Assembly: GCF_027580225.2 (NCBI RefSeq)
Contig: NC_073353.2
Location: forward strand, 36,491,001 to 36,555,000
DNA length: 64,000 nucleotides
DNA from: Misgurnus anguillicaudatus
Lineage: Eukaryota > Chordata > Actinopteri > Cypriniformes > Cobitidae
Reading direction: 5' to 3'
This document shows positions 11,228-22,353 of this stretch, in pieces. The notes beneath the pieces are model-generated. The model saw only the letters and a program-made list of their open reading frames with translations. It was not told the DNA's origin and did no database searches. Numbering within the stretch: position 1 is the stretch's first letter; every line of letters starts with the position of its first letter. The position numbers and the translations under genes are program-made.

Positions 11228-11705
11228 ATTTACTTACCAGGCTACAGGTAAAGCAGCTCTATACGACTTTTAACGTATCATAATCGGTGCTCATTTACGT
11301 CCAAGAGACTCAATAATAATCTTTTACATTTTAATCCTTTAATTTTTCGTATTTAAAAGCAAACATGCGTTTTTGTCCCGTTTATGAGCGCATATTACTA
11401 ACGGTCTCAATAAATAACAAAAACAATATTGCGCCATAGATTTTAGACTTTAGACCAGGTTTTAGTTGGGCAATGGTGTAGTCTATTCTAGTTGCCTCAA
11501 AATAGCAACACGCCAACAATGCGCCTAAACACACCTCGTTTTCAGACCAGCACACCCTGCATGGGCGCAAAATTGAGTGCAAATGCCTTTGCCATTTAAA
11601 CAAAGTGGTGCTAAACGTGAAAAGTATCATTGTACAGGGTTGATACGAGCAAAAGACACTTGCGTTGCGCATTGCGCTGCATTGCGCCAGGTGTATGATA
11701 TGGCC
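11228..11705. mobile_element. Right end of a DNA element (..GTATGATATGGCCCT)
   Basis: 11650-11705 is built of GCGTTGCGCATTGCGCTGCA and CCAGGTGTATGATATGGCCC, which I recognise as the inverse of a common cyprinid transposon end. The left end was not located. ORFs here are incidental. Confidence 0.35.
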
Positions 11706-11992
11706 CTAAATACTGACTGATGCCTAAATAAGACATTTAGTTCTGAAATTATTATTTTTTTAATTGTGTGTTCATATTTCCTGTGTTTTTTGTTTGTATC
11801 TTTAAAAAGACTGAAAAACAAATATGGATGGACATTAAAACTTTGCTAAAACAACAAAGTTTTGCACAATACTGTGTATATATACAAAAATGAGCTCTTG
11901 ACAGACAAAAACAGATCATAGTCTGATCATAGCAGAGTCACTGCCTACAACTGGACCACCAAAAAAAACACACACAAAAAAAAACAACGCTG

Positions 11993-12117
11993 GAGGTGAT
12001 GCCAGCATCCAATCACCTGGTGAGATTGACTAGGCACACAATCCTGTTTGGCACAGAGCCATGGCTCACACATGCATGTGTATACACACAAACCACACCA
12101 GTGCTTGATATTTGAAA
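11993..12117 (+). repeat. Dispersed duplicate, copy 2 (CACCTGGTGAGAT)
   Basis: Partner of 8213-8336; see there. Lies inside the Tc1-like element while copy 1 lies outside it. Confidence 0.5.
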
Positions 12118-12309
12118 ACAAAAAAACGACAAAAGATTAAAAAAGAGAGGAAGGCAAGACAATACCGCACAGCGATTTTGAGCAGAATGAAGTAAACATT
12201 TCTTTAAAATTAGAAATTAGGATTTAATTTTATTTATGTTTAAGAAATCCTACAGTTTCCTGCTACTGCTCAAGTGGAAGGGGAGTTTACACAGTGACTG
12301 CTCATTTAA

Positions 12310-13030
12310 GGGGGCGCAAATTCAAAATAAGTGTTCGGAGTGTCATGTGTGTTGCTTGTGTTTTCAAAACATATGTGAACCATGTGCATCATGGTTTTGT
12401 CAAAATAAGTGCCTGCTGCACACACGTCAAAACCGTTTATAATAAAGGAGACGCTCACGTTCAAAAAACACACACAAGACACTTCCTTAAAGGAACAGTA
12501 TGTAGGATTGTGGCCAAAACTGGTACTGCAATCACAAAACTTGTGGGTAAAACTGGTACTGCAATCACAAAACTTGTGTGTAAAACTGGTACTGCAATCA
12601 CACAACTGGTGGCCAATAGACAAAATGAAAACATAAACATCAGTTGGGGCCTGCAACTCCACTTTTAAAATGACAATATCCTGGCCAGACCACTGTTGTC
12701 AGTGATATAAGTATTTGAAATGAAAATGATTTCTTAATGTCTAGTTACAAATCAGGGCCATTTTATGATTAATTGATATACATTTCTTACATACTGTTCC
12801 TTTAACAGTAAACTCTGATTACGCATGACATTATGCGAGTATCTAGCAAACGCGAGCGTCTCTTTTATCATAAACCCTTTAGATGCATCTGCAGCAGGCA
12901 CTTATTTTAACAAGACACGTTAGGCACACAGGATCTCTCGACGCGCAGAACACATATTTTGAAATTATGAACCACACACATGACGGGCTACATACATGTT
13001 GTGACGAACTTCACATTGAGCGCCCTCTAA
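12310..13030. mobile_element. Palindromic element split at its centre
   Basis: AAAATAAGTGCCTGCTGCA at about 12403 has its exact inverse, TGCAGCAGGCACTTATTTT, at about 12890; outer words (GGGGGCGC / GAGCGCCCTC) also mirror. The interior is replaced by a TTAA element at 12487-12805. The diverged arms suggest an old copy. Confidence 0.6.
12487..12805. mobile_element. TTAA-target element with an internal 33-bp triplicate
   Basis: TTAA at both ends and inverted termini AGGAACAGTATGTA / TACATACTGTTCCT. Holds three copies of a 33-bp unit containing AAAACTGGTACTGCAATCAC (about 12517-12615). Because 33 is a multiple of three, the unit gives an 11-residue repeat in a spurious 124-codon ORF. Confidence 0.75.
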
Positions 13031-13060
13031 AAAAGTCACCGGCCGCCACTGAGTTTACCC

Positions 13061-13413
13061 TAAGGCTGCAGCGATTAACTGCGGGTCCCATTAAAAATGC
13101 CTCTGAAATCGATTCAGAATCGATTTTGAAGCGATTCTGTGTTTCATGCGCAGCTTGATCATTCAAGCAAAATCATTCAAAATATTCGTTATTATCAGAA
13201 AAATACCTGAAACAATTTGAAGAACAGCGATATAAATATTCCTCTAGACATTTCCTGGAATAGCACTTGTAATGCTACTTCTTCTGTGGCACAAACAGAG
13301 TTTCTGCACGAGAGCGCCCCCTGGCTTTGGGATGTGCCGGGATTTCACCGTAATTCATTCAAATTCATTCACTGAGAAAAAGCACATTTGCACGATTAAT
13401 CGTTGCAGCCCTA
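13061..13413. mobile_element. hAT-like MITE, TIR TA(A/G)GGCTGCA(G/A)CGATTAA
   Basis: Left TAAGGCTGCAGCGATTAA and right TTAATCGTTGCAGCCCTA are inverted. A partial second copy is at 48820-49060, sharing GAAGAACAGCGATATAAATA and TTCACCGTAATTCATTCAAA. The 8-bp duplication is not recognisable. Confidence 0.65.
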
Positions 13414-13442
13414 CACATCCGTTTACATTTTATACAGTTTTT

Positions 13443-13447
<5 letters not shown>

Positions 13448-13532
<85 letters not shown>
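13448..13532. repeat. (TA)n microsatellite
   Basis: About 85 bases of TA repeats, ending in CACATACACA. Likely unstable and cruciform-prone. Confidence 0.95.
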
Positions 13533-13537
<5 letters not shown>

Positions 13538-13662
13538 CACATCTCCTGTATTTTCTGGATGTATTCTATTAAAGAGACTGAGAAACAATTAAATGATCAC
13601 TGTAAAATTGCAAAAACAACAAATCTAATTCTGGCATGGAGGCCTAAGATTTTTGCACAGTA

Positions 13663-14217
13663 GAATGCAAAACATATTATTTATTGATTTGTAATTTTTA
13701 TATACGTGTGAATAGTTACAAACTTTATACAACCATTATGATATTGTATATCACATTATTTAGCAAGTCTGCATTTTCTTTCATATCGTGCAGCTCTAAA
13801 ATATACGCTAAAAAAACAACCAGTGAGAAAAGACACATACTGTATAGGAGCAGAAATAGACCTTTTTAGACCTTTCAAAATTAGTCCTGGCCCGTAAAAA
13901 TCTGCTTCGCATCAGTTTTCCCTTCCACCTGCTGATCTTGAAACAGGAACTCATAAAATTTAAGGCTATATGGGCCAGAACATCTTTAAAACAACAACAC
14001 GACAAGCAAAACAAAACAAATCTGTCTAGAGTTCAAGAGGCAGATGTGAAGCATGACTTGTTATATAACAACCTCTTCATTATATCACAGCCAGCTGTTA
14101 TGGCACAAATACGGTGATCTGGATTACTTTAGTTTTAAAACTAATTCTAACATCCAAAAGCATTTGAATTTTTTTATTTGAAATAACAAGTATTGGTAAA
14201 AATGAGACCATAAATAC
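13663..14217. other. Stretch without recognised gene
   Basis: AT-rich. No transposon ends or coding exons could be supported. Confidence 0.3.
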
Positions 14218-14422
14218 AAATGCTGGGTCAAAAAGGGATGAACTCAGCCGTTGGGTTAAACTAAACCAGAAAATGTTTTGTTTATATATGTATATGTTTA
14301 TATTTGATCCAACAATTTGTTAAAACAAGCCAGCATTTTGGGTTAAACAACCCGGCATAGGTTAAATAACAACCAAAGGGTTGGTTTCATCCCTTTTGAC
14401 CCAAGGTTTTTTAAAGTGTATG
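14218..14422. mobile_element. Palindromic MITE (TGCTGGGTCAAAAAGGGATG)
   Basis: TGGGTCAAAAAGGGATGAAC is mirrored by TTTCATCCCTTTTGACCCAA. Internal words GGGTTAAAC also repeat. Ends near TTAAAGTGTA. Confidence 0.6.
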
Positions 14423-14812
14423 TATTAAACAAGCAAATAGGGTCAATTTTAATTCGATTTTTTCAGAAAAAGCATTTAAAGCAACACCGTGGACCTTCAG
14501 CATCAAGTATAAAACCACGTGATCTTCACCACAAGCTTTCCTGTGGGCTTTACGCTGAGGTTAAGTATATAGGAAACACTTTCATCACACAATAACAACA
14601 CTTTCATCTTTACACACATCCTGAAGGACACACCTGTGACAGTAAACAAGGTTTAAAGCTGAATGCTTCACACACTGCAGACACACAATCATTCAGGTAT
14701 ATAATCTGATTTAGTGACTCCCTCCTGTATTAACAGATGTGTGATTTAGTGCTGTTCCCACAAGCATATAATGACATCTAAATAATATATATGTGCGCCT
14801 CAAGCATGCATT
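14423..14812. other. Stretch without recognised gene
   Basis: Nothing supportable seen. Confidence 0.25.
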
Positions 14813-15085
14813 AGGGGGCGTGTACACCAAAGCGTTTAAACACGGCTGAAATGCCAGGCGGACGCTGACTGTAGGCGCTTGCCAGCTGTTTATTAGCTGA
14901 GCGCTTTGGTTGCTTTGTTAATCAGACGTTAAATGCTGCGCAGGTTGGTTGTTGTGATATTTGTCCCACTGCTCCTCCACTATGATTGGACGGCCGAGTG
15001 ACATTGACAAGCTGAGCGTTTCACCCAAACTCTCAGAGCTGAAAGAACGTTGAGCGTGGGCGCTCAGCACGGGGAAAAAAACACA
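14813..15085. mobile_element. Probable DNA element with GGGGGCGTGTACACCAAAGC end
   Basis: Starts TTAGGGGGCGTGTACACCAA, similar to a cyprinid end motif with ACACCAAA; GCGCTTTGG/CCAAAGCG words recur inverted. GC-rich island in AT-rich DNA. Right end not defined. Confidence 0.35.
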
Positions 15086-15414
15086 CAGTCAGTGGCAAAT
15101 ATTTGATCATCTTTAGAGGTTTAATGAAATTAAACAAAATGTCGCTACACTTTTTTATTTATTTATAGAAAGATATTTTGCACCTCCTTACAAGCGGTAG
15201 CATATCAAAGTCTCTGTTATATAACTCTAGAACATAATCCTCATTTATGTCTAGATGATTTGTCACAATGTTTATTCGACTCGCTATCAAGGTCACTTCC
15301 TGTTTATCAAATCCAGCAAATGAATAAACATCATGCTAACCTCCAAACCTTTAAACCACTGGATAATCCTACTGACAATCTTTACACGTGGGTTAACCAG
15401 CCTTGAACATCCCA

Positions 15415-15540
15415 GTAGAGCCCTTTTCACACAGACATTACGGAAAATACACGGAAAATGCATTTGGGATTTGTCCGGGATCGTTCGATTTTTGGTTCAT
15501 TCACGCTGCCAATGATTTGCCGGAAACTGTGTGAGCGTTC
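15415..15540. mobile_element. Partial copy of the TTTTCACACAGA element
   Basis: AGCCCTTTTCACACAGACAT and GGAAAATACACGGAAAATGC match the left end of 17957-18604. CACACAG and CTGTGTG words face each other. Confidence 0.55.
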
Positions 15541-15849
15541 ATACACATACCTTGCTTTTCCAGACCCCTTAATCATTTAATTTGACCCAATAATCCCATA
15601 ATGATATATATTTAATAAATATAGACTGTCCTTAAAATGATGAGAGAGTTTATTTATTTAATTTTCTTTTTTTTTAAATGTCTGGTCCTGAAAATTGCTC
15701 TGTCCCTTTGATCATACATGGGAGTTGAACTGTGTACTTATTATTTAAAACCATGTTTTTTTATAAAACAAATCTAATTTACATTTACCTTTAACCCTGT
15801 ATGAATTTACTACAACACTGAAATGGTAAAAATACACTATTAATATGAA

Positions 15850-16960
15850 TAATATCAAATAAAGATTTGTCCCCCAAATTTATGTCATTGGTGTTACCCT
15901 ACCCAAAGCACTTTTATTTTGAAACAATGCATCAGCTCTTTGAAGTTTTTCATGGGTCAAGATGTCAGTGAAAGAAGTGCAGTGGATGAAGGCAAAAGGT
16001 TTTTGAGATGTCTTACCTTATTTGTCTAAAATATCATGATATATCTAAGAATTTTGAGATAAGATTTTTTGGATGTCATTAGTGTTACTCTTTTTTTATA
16101 GCTGGGAGTGCTAAGATCTTTACATTGTACTGAATAAGTGTGATTGTTACATCTCTGATGAAATAGCACATGGCTAATGACAGCCATTTTGTTAAAATAT
16201 TAATTGTTTCTGTAAATTGTCATTGGTATTATCATCATTGGTGTTACCGTCATTACTGTTACTTCTCTAATGAGTACTTCCTAAGCACTATTCCTTTAAC
16301 TGACCAACATAAAAGCATAAAAACAAACCAAGATAGGAAATTTTATGAAAGTTTATAAGTTTTATCATATTCATTATCTATTATTATATTCTAATTTTGT
16401 CATTGGTGTTACATTGTGTCATTGGTGTTAAACCAAGTTTTGGTGTTATGAATGTATTTTCTTGTACTTTCTAGTAATATTTTGTTGTTGATATGGGATG
16501 TAAGACATTGTTGATATTTCAGTCTTTGAATCAAAGCCTTTATGGTTGAATATTTTTGATTTTGTTGGTTTTAATCAAATAATTCAAATAATTTCATACA
16601 ATGCTGGGTAAAGATGAAGAATTTAATTAAACAAATATGAATAATCAATTATTTTTCTTGCTGTTATCATTCCTCTACTCAACCTTTAACTAAATACACA
16701 AGCTGTAATGAGAAAAAATATTTAGTATCAACATTAATGTTGTTTAAATCACAGGTAACACCAATGACAAATAAATGACTCATGGATTCTTTATTAAAAT
16801 GTATTCAAAAGTTAAAAATAGATTAAGCTCCCCGCTTTGCGGATTCATAGATTTGACAAGTTAATAAATGCTATTAAAGAAGTTTTGGGTATGTTGAAAG
16901 AAGTTGATTTAAGCAAATTTCCATCACCCCAATTCCACCTTTTCTGTAGAATGACCCATA
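15850..16960. mobile_element. DNA element rich in CATTGGTGTTAC motifs
   Basis: The word CATTGGTGTTAC or a close variant (CATTAGTGTTAC, CATTGGTATTA, CATTACTGTTAC) appears repeatedly from 15886, and inverted as GTAACACCAATGAC at about 16755. The right end AGAATGACCC (16949-16958) is the inverse of GGGTCATTCT. Left end not found. Non-coding, very AT-rich. Confidence 0.4.
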
Positions 16961-17734
16961 TAGCTCCTCTTTTCAACAGAGAGCAAGTGAATTTAATCAG
17001 TAAATGTCAGTAGCAAAAAAGGGGTAAAAGTTTAAAATAGTAACAAACACCCTGTTGTGCCAGCCAGAAAAACATCAAACAAACAGAGATCCGTGTATAG
17101 GTTTGTTAATCAAATGTGGCCATCTAAAAATAACTTCCTCCAGGCAACACCGCAGTCACTGGGTAAACCCTACACATCATGAAAGATCAGGAACTGACGG
17201 AAAAGATCAGTTAGTCAAAATGTGCTTTACATGCAAATTGTGCAGCTTAATGAAAGGTCTGACTCGAATCAATGAAAGAGATGTCTTGTACAGCCTGCGA
17301 GCATTACATCATGTTTCAGAAACAAGGTGCTAACAAGGCCAAGACTGTGCTTGGGGGAACACGGTGCGATAAAACACAAACCTTGAATAAAGTCGCTGCA
17401 AGTCGCTTAAGATAAAAGCATACACCAAATGCATATTATAAATACAATTTAAATGTTCCAGCAAAAAAGTACTTTTGCCATTTTAGCAAGCACATTCTCG
17501 AGGTCTCACCCTGAGATGCTTTTTAAACATAATTGAAGGAGTTCACACGGATTCTAGGCTTTTATTGACTCTTTTTACATATTCAAAAAAAATAAATAAA
17601 TAAATGAAAGAAATTAATATGCTTGCACAATTAAATTTCTGCATACAAAACTACAGCTTCAGTTCAAAAGATCAAGAGAAACATTTTAGTCTTGTAAACC
17701 TAAACATTTGACCGATAATGTGCCCTTATATTTA
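16961..17734. other. Stretch without recognised gene
   Basis: No repeat or exon recognised. The 92-codon ORF at 17055-17333 has no motif I know and no splice context. Confidence 0.25.
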
Positions 17735-17790
17735 TTTACTTGGCAGACACTTTTATCTAAAGTAACCTTCAGAGCATTCAAAGTAACAAT
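17735..17790 (-). mobile_element. SINE tail fragment
   Basis: TTGGCAGACACTTTTATCTA followed by AAGTAACC is the inverse of the conserved fish SINE tail (GCTTTGGATAAAAGCGTCTG type). Confidence 0.65.
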
Positions 17791-17956
17791 CTAGTTTGTG
17801 TGACCCCTGGAAATTAAAACAATTTGTTCTTGTAAGTACCATGCAACAGCTGTCACAAGGAAATATTGAGATGCTAACCCTAAGCTAGCCAAAAAGTATT
17901 CTGTCTGTGATCATCTGTGACTGCCTGTGATTGTCTATGATCGTCTGTGCCTGTAT

Positions 17957-18604
17957 AGCCTTTTTCACACAGAGATTACAGAAAATACACGGAAAATGCG
18001 TTTATGATTTGTTTCACAGCGTCTGAAGTTTGCTATTATCTGTGATTTCTCTCTCGGAAAACCTTGCACGTGCATTTTAGTTTATGATAAGATCATAAGT
18101 TCAGTTTGCTGATGTTTCTTGTCATGAATGTTGATCTGTGTTCAAATCATTGTGCAAAGAGCTGAACCATGACTTCTGGTTGCGATGACAAGCACATCCG
18201 ATGACAAGGCATAGTTTCAGCGTCTTGTTCACACAGAATGCTTTCCGTAAATGTAATTTGGCTTTCACATAGGACGCGATGTGCGCTGAGCTCGCCGCTG
18301 GGTTCAGCGCAGCCAAGATGGATACCCTGTTTGAATGTCCCGTTTCTACTGGTCGCGCGAGTAATCGTCACAGAGCGCAGCGCAAAAGTTTAACTATTGA
18401 ACTTTGACCGCGGTGTAAGCTGCACTCGCACTTTGGTCGACGCAACAACAAAATGCCCTCACGCGGTGCAAGCCATTGAAATGAATGGGTTTCATAGCAC
18501 AGCGCACCCCGCGTCCTATGTGAAAGCCGCATTTGTGTTCACACAGAAGTCACTCTGCCAATTTTAGTGAATTTCTGGGGCCAAAGTGCTGTGTGAATGG
18601 GGTT
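17957..18604. mobile_element. DNA element in the minisatellite, TSD TAT
   Basis: Ends AGCCTTTTTCACACAG and GTGTGAATGGGGTT are imperfect inverts. TAT lies on both sides (17954-17956, 18605-18607); removing the insert restores GCCTGTATGTGATCATCTG, which occurs intact at about 19001. It holds another element at 18260-18528. Confidence 0.75.
18260..18528. mobile_element. Nested MITE with perfect 19-bp inverted ends
   Basis: GGCTTTCACATAGGACGCG and CGCGTCCTATGTGAAAGCC are exact inverts. GC-rich interior with many CGC words. ATTT on the left (18256-18259) and two bases beyond the right end may be the duplication. ORFs over it are incidental. Confidence 0.75.
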
Positions 18605-19421
18605 TATGTGATCATCTGTGACTGCCTGTAATCGCATGTGTCTTTCTGTGACTGCATTTGCCTGTCTGTGATTGAATGGCTTCTGTTATTGACTGTCTGT
18701 GCCTGTCTGTGATCGTTTTTGTCTGTATGTGACTGCCTGTGCCTGTCTGTGGTTGGCTGGTTTCTGTTATTGAATGCCTGTGTCTGTCTGTGATCCCTGT
18801 GCCTGTCTGTGACCGCTTGTGTCTGTCTGAGACTGCACGTGCCTGTCTGTGATTGACTGGTTTTTGTTGTAAACTGCCTGTGCCTGTCTGTGATTCATGT
18901 GCCTGTCTGTGATAACTTGTGTCTGTCTGTGACTGCCTGTGCCTGTCTGTGATTACCTATGCTTGTCTGTGATTGTTTGTGTCTGTCTGTAATCGCCTGT
19001 GCCTGTATGTGATCATCTGAGACTTACTGTTATAGTCTATACTTATCTGTCATTGTCTGTGCCTGTCTGTGATCCCCTGTGCCTGTCTGTGATCGCCTGT
19101 GTCTCTCTGTGATCGCCTGTGTCTCTCTGTGATCACCTGTGTCTCTCTGTGCCTGTCTGTGATCTCCTGTGCATGTCTGTGATCTCCTGTGCATGTCTGT
19201 GATCGCCTGTGCCTGTCTGTGATCGCCTGTGCCTGTATGTGATCGCCTGTGCCTACCTCTTATTGTCTGTTTCTGCATGTGATCATCTGTGTCTGTTTGT
19301 GATCGTCTGTGCCTGTCTGTCATTGTCTGTCCTTGTATGTGATCTTCTGTACCTGTATGTGATCGTCTGTGACTGCCTGTGATCATCTGTGACTGACTGT
19401 GATCATCTGTGCCTTAGACTC

Positions 19422-19725
19422 TATATGCCTGTTTGTTCATATGTCTCTGCCTGCAGGCTCTGTTGTCATAACTGTGCTGCTGGGTTTTGTGACAGAAATG
19501 TCCAGGATCCTGTTGTGTTTATGTTTCTCTCCAGCTGTTGTGGATCCTTCTCATAAGAAAGATGAAACGGTCAAAAAAACATTGAGAAACATGAGAAAAA
19601 GAAGTAAAATACACATATGGCCGAACACATACAATTTTAAAGCTCTTTTCGTGATAAAGCAAATGTCATAAAGCAGCAATATCTTCAATATAACCCTTCT
19701 GAAACAATTACAAATTTTTAAAAAT
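19422..19725. other. Stretch without recognised gene
   Basis: A 90-codon ORF (19399-19671) begins in the minisatellite. The stretch MSRILLCLCFSPAVVDPSH is hydrophobic but has no known domain; I do not call it a gene. Confidence 0.25.
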
Positions 19726-19823
19726 GCGGGCCAGAAAGCGGGTCGAGTACAATATTTTTTTTTGCGGTCCGAGTTGCGGGCGGGTAAATTGAAAACGGTC
19801 GGGGGTGAGTCGGGTGCATCACT
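19726..19823. mobile_element. hAT-like right end (GGGTCGAG..GTGCATCACTG)
   Basis: Repeats of GCGGGC/GGGTCGAG words and a terminus GGGTGCATCACTG. Related to the inverted end starting CAGTGATGCGCGGGTC at 39733. Confidence 0.5.
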
Positions 19824-20185
19824 GCTGTTGATCTCTCATCAATGATGGACTTTTATTCACCCCAGGTTTTGACTACAGTTCTGGATGTGTCCTACATGCA
19901 CATCTCACAGTGAGGCTGCTTACATCTTAGAAAATATACAGACAGTGTATTTGACAGATGAGAAGGTGTAAGATACACATGGTGGGTGTAAAAAGAGATG
20001 CGTCAGTTTGAAATCGAGAGAATACAATTGGGATTTCCAAAACAGTTGGACTCATCTCATCAACAAATTAATGATTCATCAACGAAAGAATAAGAATGTG
20101 CCACAGCAAAATTCAACAAGCTATGCTGTCTGCAAACCATCATCAACTTATCTACTATGACAAAGTCTAAAAGTTATCAGAAAAA

Positions 20186-20927
20186 TTAAAAGTTGCGATT
20201 TTCTGGGCAGATATGGCTAGGAACTATACTCTCATTAGCACAATCCATTGAATCTGATTAGCCCAAATAGCATCGCGTTAAAAAATAACCAAAGAGTTCT
20301 GATATTTTTCCTATTGAAAACTTGACTCTTCTAGAGTTACATCATGTACTAAGACTGATGGAAAATTAAAAGTTGCGATTTTTTTATGCCGATATGACTA
20401 GGAACTATACTCTTATTCTGCCGTAATAATCAAAGACTTTGCTGATGTAACATGGCTGCAGCAGGCGTAGTGATATTACGTAGTGCCCGAAAATAGTCCC
20501 CTTGGTTACTTTCAATAACAGGGGACTATTTTCGGGCAGTGCGTAATATTACTACGTCTGCTGCAGCCATGTTACAGCAGCAAAGTCTTTGATTATTACG
20601 GCAGAATAAGAGTATAGTTCCTAGTCATATCGGCATAAAAAAATCGCAACTTTTAATTTTCCATCAGTCTTAGTACATGATGTAACTCTAGAAGAGTCAA
20701 GTTTTCAATAGGAAAAATATCGGAACTCTTTGGTTATTTTTTAGCGCGATGCTATATGGGCTAATCAGATTCAATGGATTGTGCTAAGCTATGCTAAAAG
20801 TGCTAGCGCCAGACCCGGAGATCAGCTGAATGGATTCCAAAATGGTAAGAATCAAATGTCAAAACGATCAATAGAAAACAAATGGAAAACGAGTATATTT
20901 TCAAAAAAAAGTGAAATGTCCCTTTAA
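20186..20927. mobile_element. Large fold-back element with a duplicated arm segment
   Basis: Arms 20238-20510 and 20514-20787 are near-perfect inverts; the centre is CCCGAAAATAGTCCCC, a 19-base loop and its exact inverse. A 50-bp stretch (AAATTAAAAGTTGCGATTTT and on) occurs at 20186-20236 and again at 20356-20416. The right end is GTGAAATGTCCCTTTAA; the matching left end is missing. Confidence 0.75.
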
Positions 20928-22353
20928 AGGCATTCCATGCAGTTTGACGTTTTTGTCAAACAGCGACCCCTAGAGTCACTGGGGAAAACTTGCAACTGTC
21001 GTAATTTCGCACGCCCACTCTGTACGTACCTGTAAGGATAGTGTTGGGCGTGAGATGGACTCCGAAGATAATGACCAGGGAATGTTTCACAATTTCATAC
21101 AAATATTAGGCTACTGCATGTCTACTAAACTACAGATGGTGGTAATAGGATAATAAGAAGTTTATGCCAAGTTTAGAGTTGGCGCGTTTGCTGGCTTATT
21201 ACGTTTTTACAAGATTGCAGCTTAATCACAAGTAAACAGTCTACAGTCTAATGTTATGTGTACTGTATAATTTTATTTGTTTTTTTAACTGTAATGTAAA
21301 CTTTACAAAATGCACTGACAAAGTTAATTGTATACGTTGCATTATTTCATAACATTGGCCGTTATTCGTTGGCCATAAGAAATCGAAATTAAACAAATGA
21401 CTACGTACACATCACAACACAACACTTGAGTTTAGATGGCCAAAAAAAACATGTAAGAGAAAGGAGTGTTTGTTAGCAAGTCTGCTAAATGCTCTTATGA
21501 TCGTAAGCTAGCTAGACCCTTGTTGAAGTTATTTTACTGGTCTAATTATCAACACTGGATGAATGAACAGCTTAGTAAAAAAATACACACTACAAGCAAG
21601 CGCAACCACATACAACATAGACCGCAAACAAATTTACAAATAAGAGATTTACTTACTTGTCCATCAACAAGATCGCCAGATCAGCATCCCTTTTGCATCC
21701 AGGGCTGTCTATTAGCTCACGCCAACGAGTAAAAACCTGACCGAGTGGGACTCTTGTCCGGTTCCTAACTCGGTCAGATTCTCTTTTTCGCTTTCTACTC
21801 TCTTCCGAACGGGTTTTCTTAGCTGTTTCCCTCATCGAGCATCACGGCTCAAATGCGCGCGTGCAGTTGTTGTTACAGGCTTGTTTGACTTCATGCAGCG
21901 CTGCAGGAACCGACAGCCGGATGACGTCAAAGTGCCGTCTCGGATCATTCTCGCGGTACTTTTACGTCATCCGACTGCCGGTTCTTGCAGCGCTGCACGA
22001 AGTCGAACAAGCCTAACGTGTGTGACGTCGTTGCCGTAAAGCAAGTCGTGATTCTCGCGAGATTTGTCAGGGGCGGTTCTCTCAAGCTTGCATTGCTGGT
22101 TCTGGTAGCGGCGTCCTTCCCGAGCTTCAACAGGGGGATGATTCGCCATACTATGACGTCGTTTACCATCGAAATGACTTTGAAGCTGTTATATTAAGGT
22201 AAAATAACTGCATGGTGTGTCTTTAATGGAGATTAATAGAGAATGAAAGGGCGTTTTGTTTCATTGTAGGGTTGTTGAGTTCACACCCTGCCAACCCACA
22301 TTTTTGTCAAAACACCTTGTAAAGGTGGATTTTGCGTAATATGTCCCCTTTAA
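20928..22353. mobile_element. TTAA-type element remnants with an internal inverted repeat
   Basis: Bases 20924-21060 begin TTAAAGGCATTCCATGCAG; 22270-22353 ends GCGTAATATGTCCCCTTTAA, a familiar cyprinid end. 21875-22015 is a 60-bp inverted repeat (GCAGCGCTGCAGGAACCG against CGGTTCTTGCAGCGCTGC). Whether the two outer ends belong to one element is unclear. Confidence 0.4.

Larger units (their letters stand above)
9125..13660. mobile_element. Tc1/mariner-like element with long inverted ends, TSD TA, full of later insertions
   Basis: Left CTGTGCAACAGTCTTAGGCC and right GGCCTAAGATTTTTGCACAG are flanked by TA (9123-9124, 13661-13662). The similarity of the two ends continues inward for about 150 bp, through TTATTAGAATACAACCAGAA on the left against the inverse of TCTGGATGTATTCTATTAAA on the right. 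No transposase frame remains. At least five insertions or repeats occupy most of the interior. Part of another copy lies at 57913-59770. Confidence 0.65.
17903..19421. repeat. 20-bp minisatellite, interrupted by a transposon
   Basis: Unit about CTGTGATCGCCTGTGCCTGT, diverged, at 17903-17956 and 18605-19421. It is most regular at 19060-19260. Since 20 is not a multiple of three, the 118-codon minus-strand frame (HRRSQTGTGD type) reflects the repeat and not a protein. Confidence 0.9.

Noticed and set aside
12294..12668. Overlapping ORFs of 75-124 codons with KTGTAITKL repeats
   Set aside because: A 33-bp triplicate inside a TTAA element explains the peptide repeat.
19030..19386. 118-codon HRRSQTGTGD repeat ORF
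   Set aside because: Lies wholly in the 20-bp minisatellite and changes frame with each unit.
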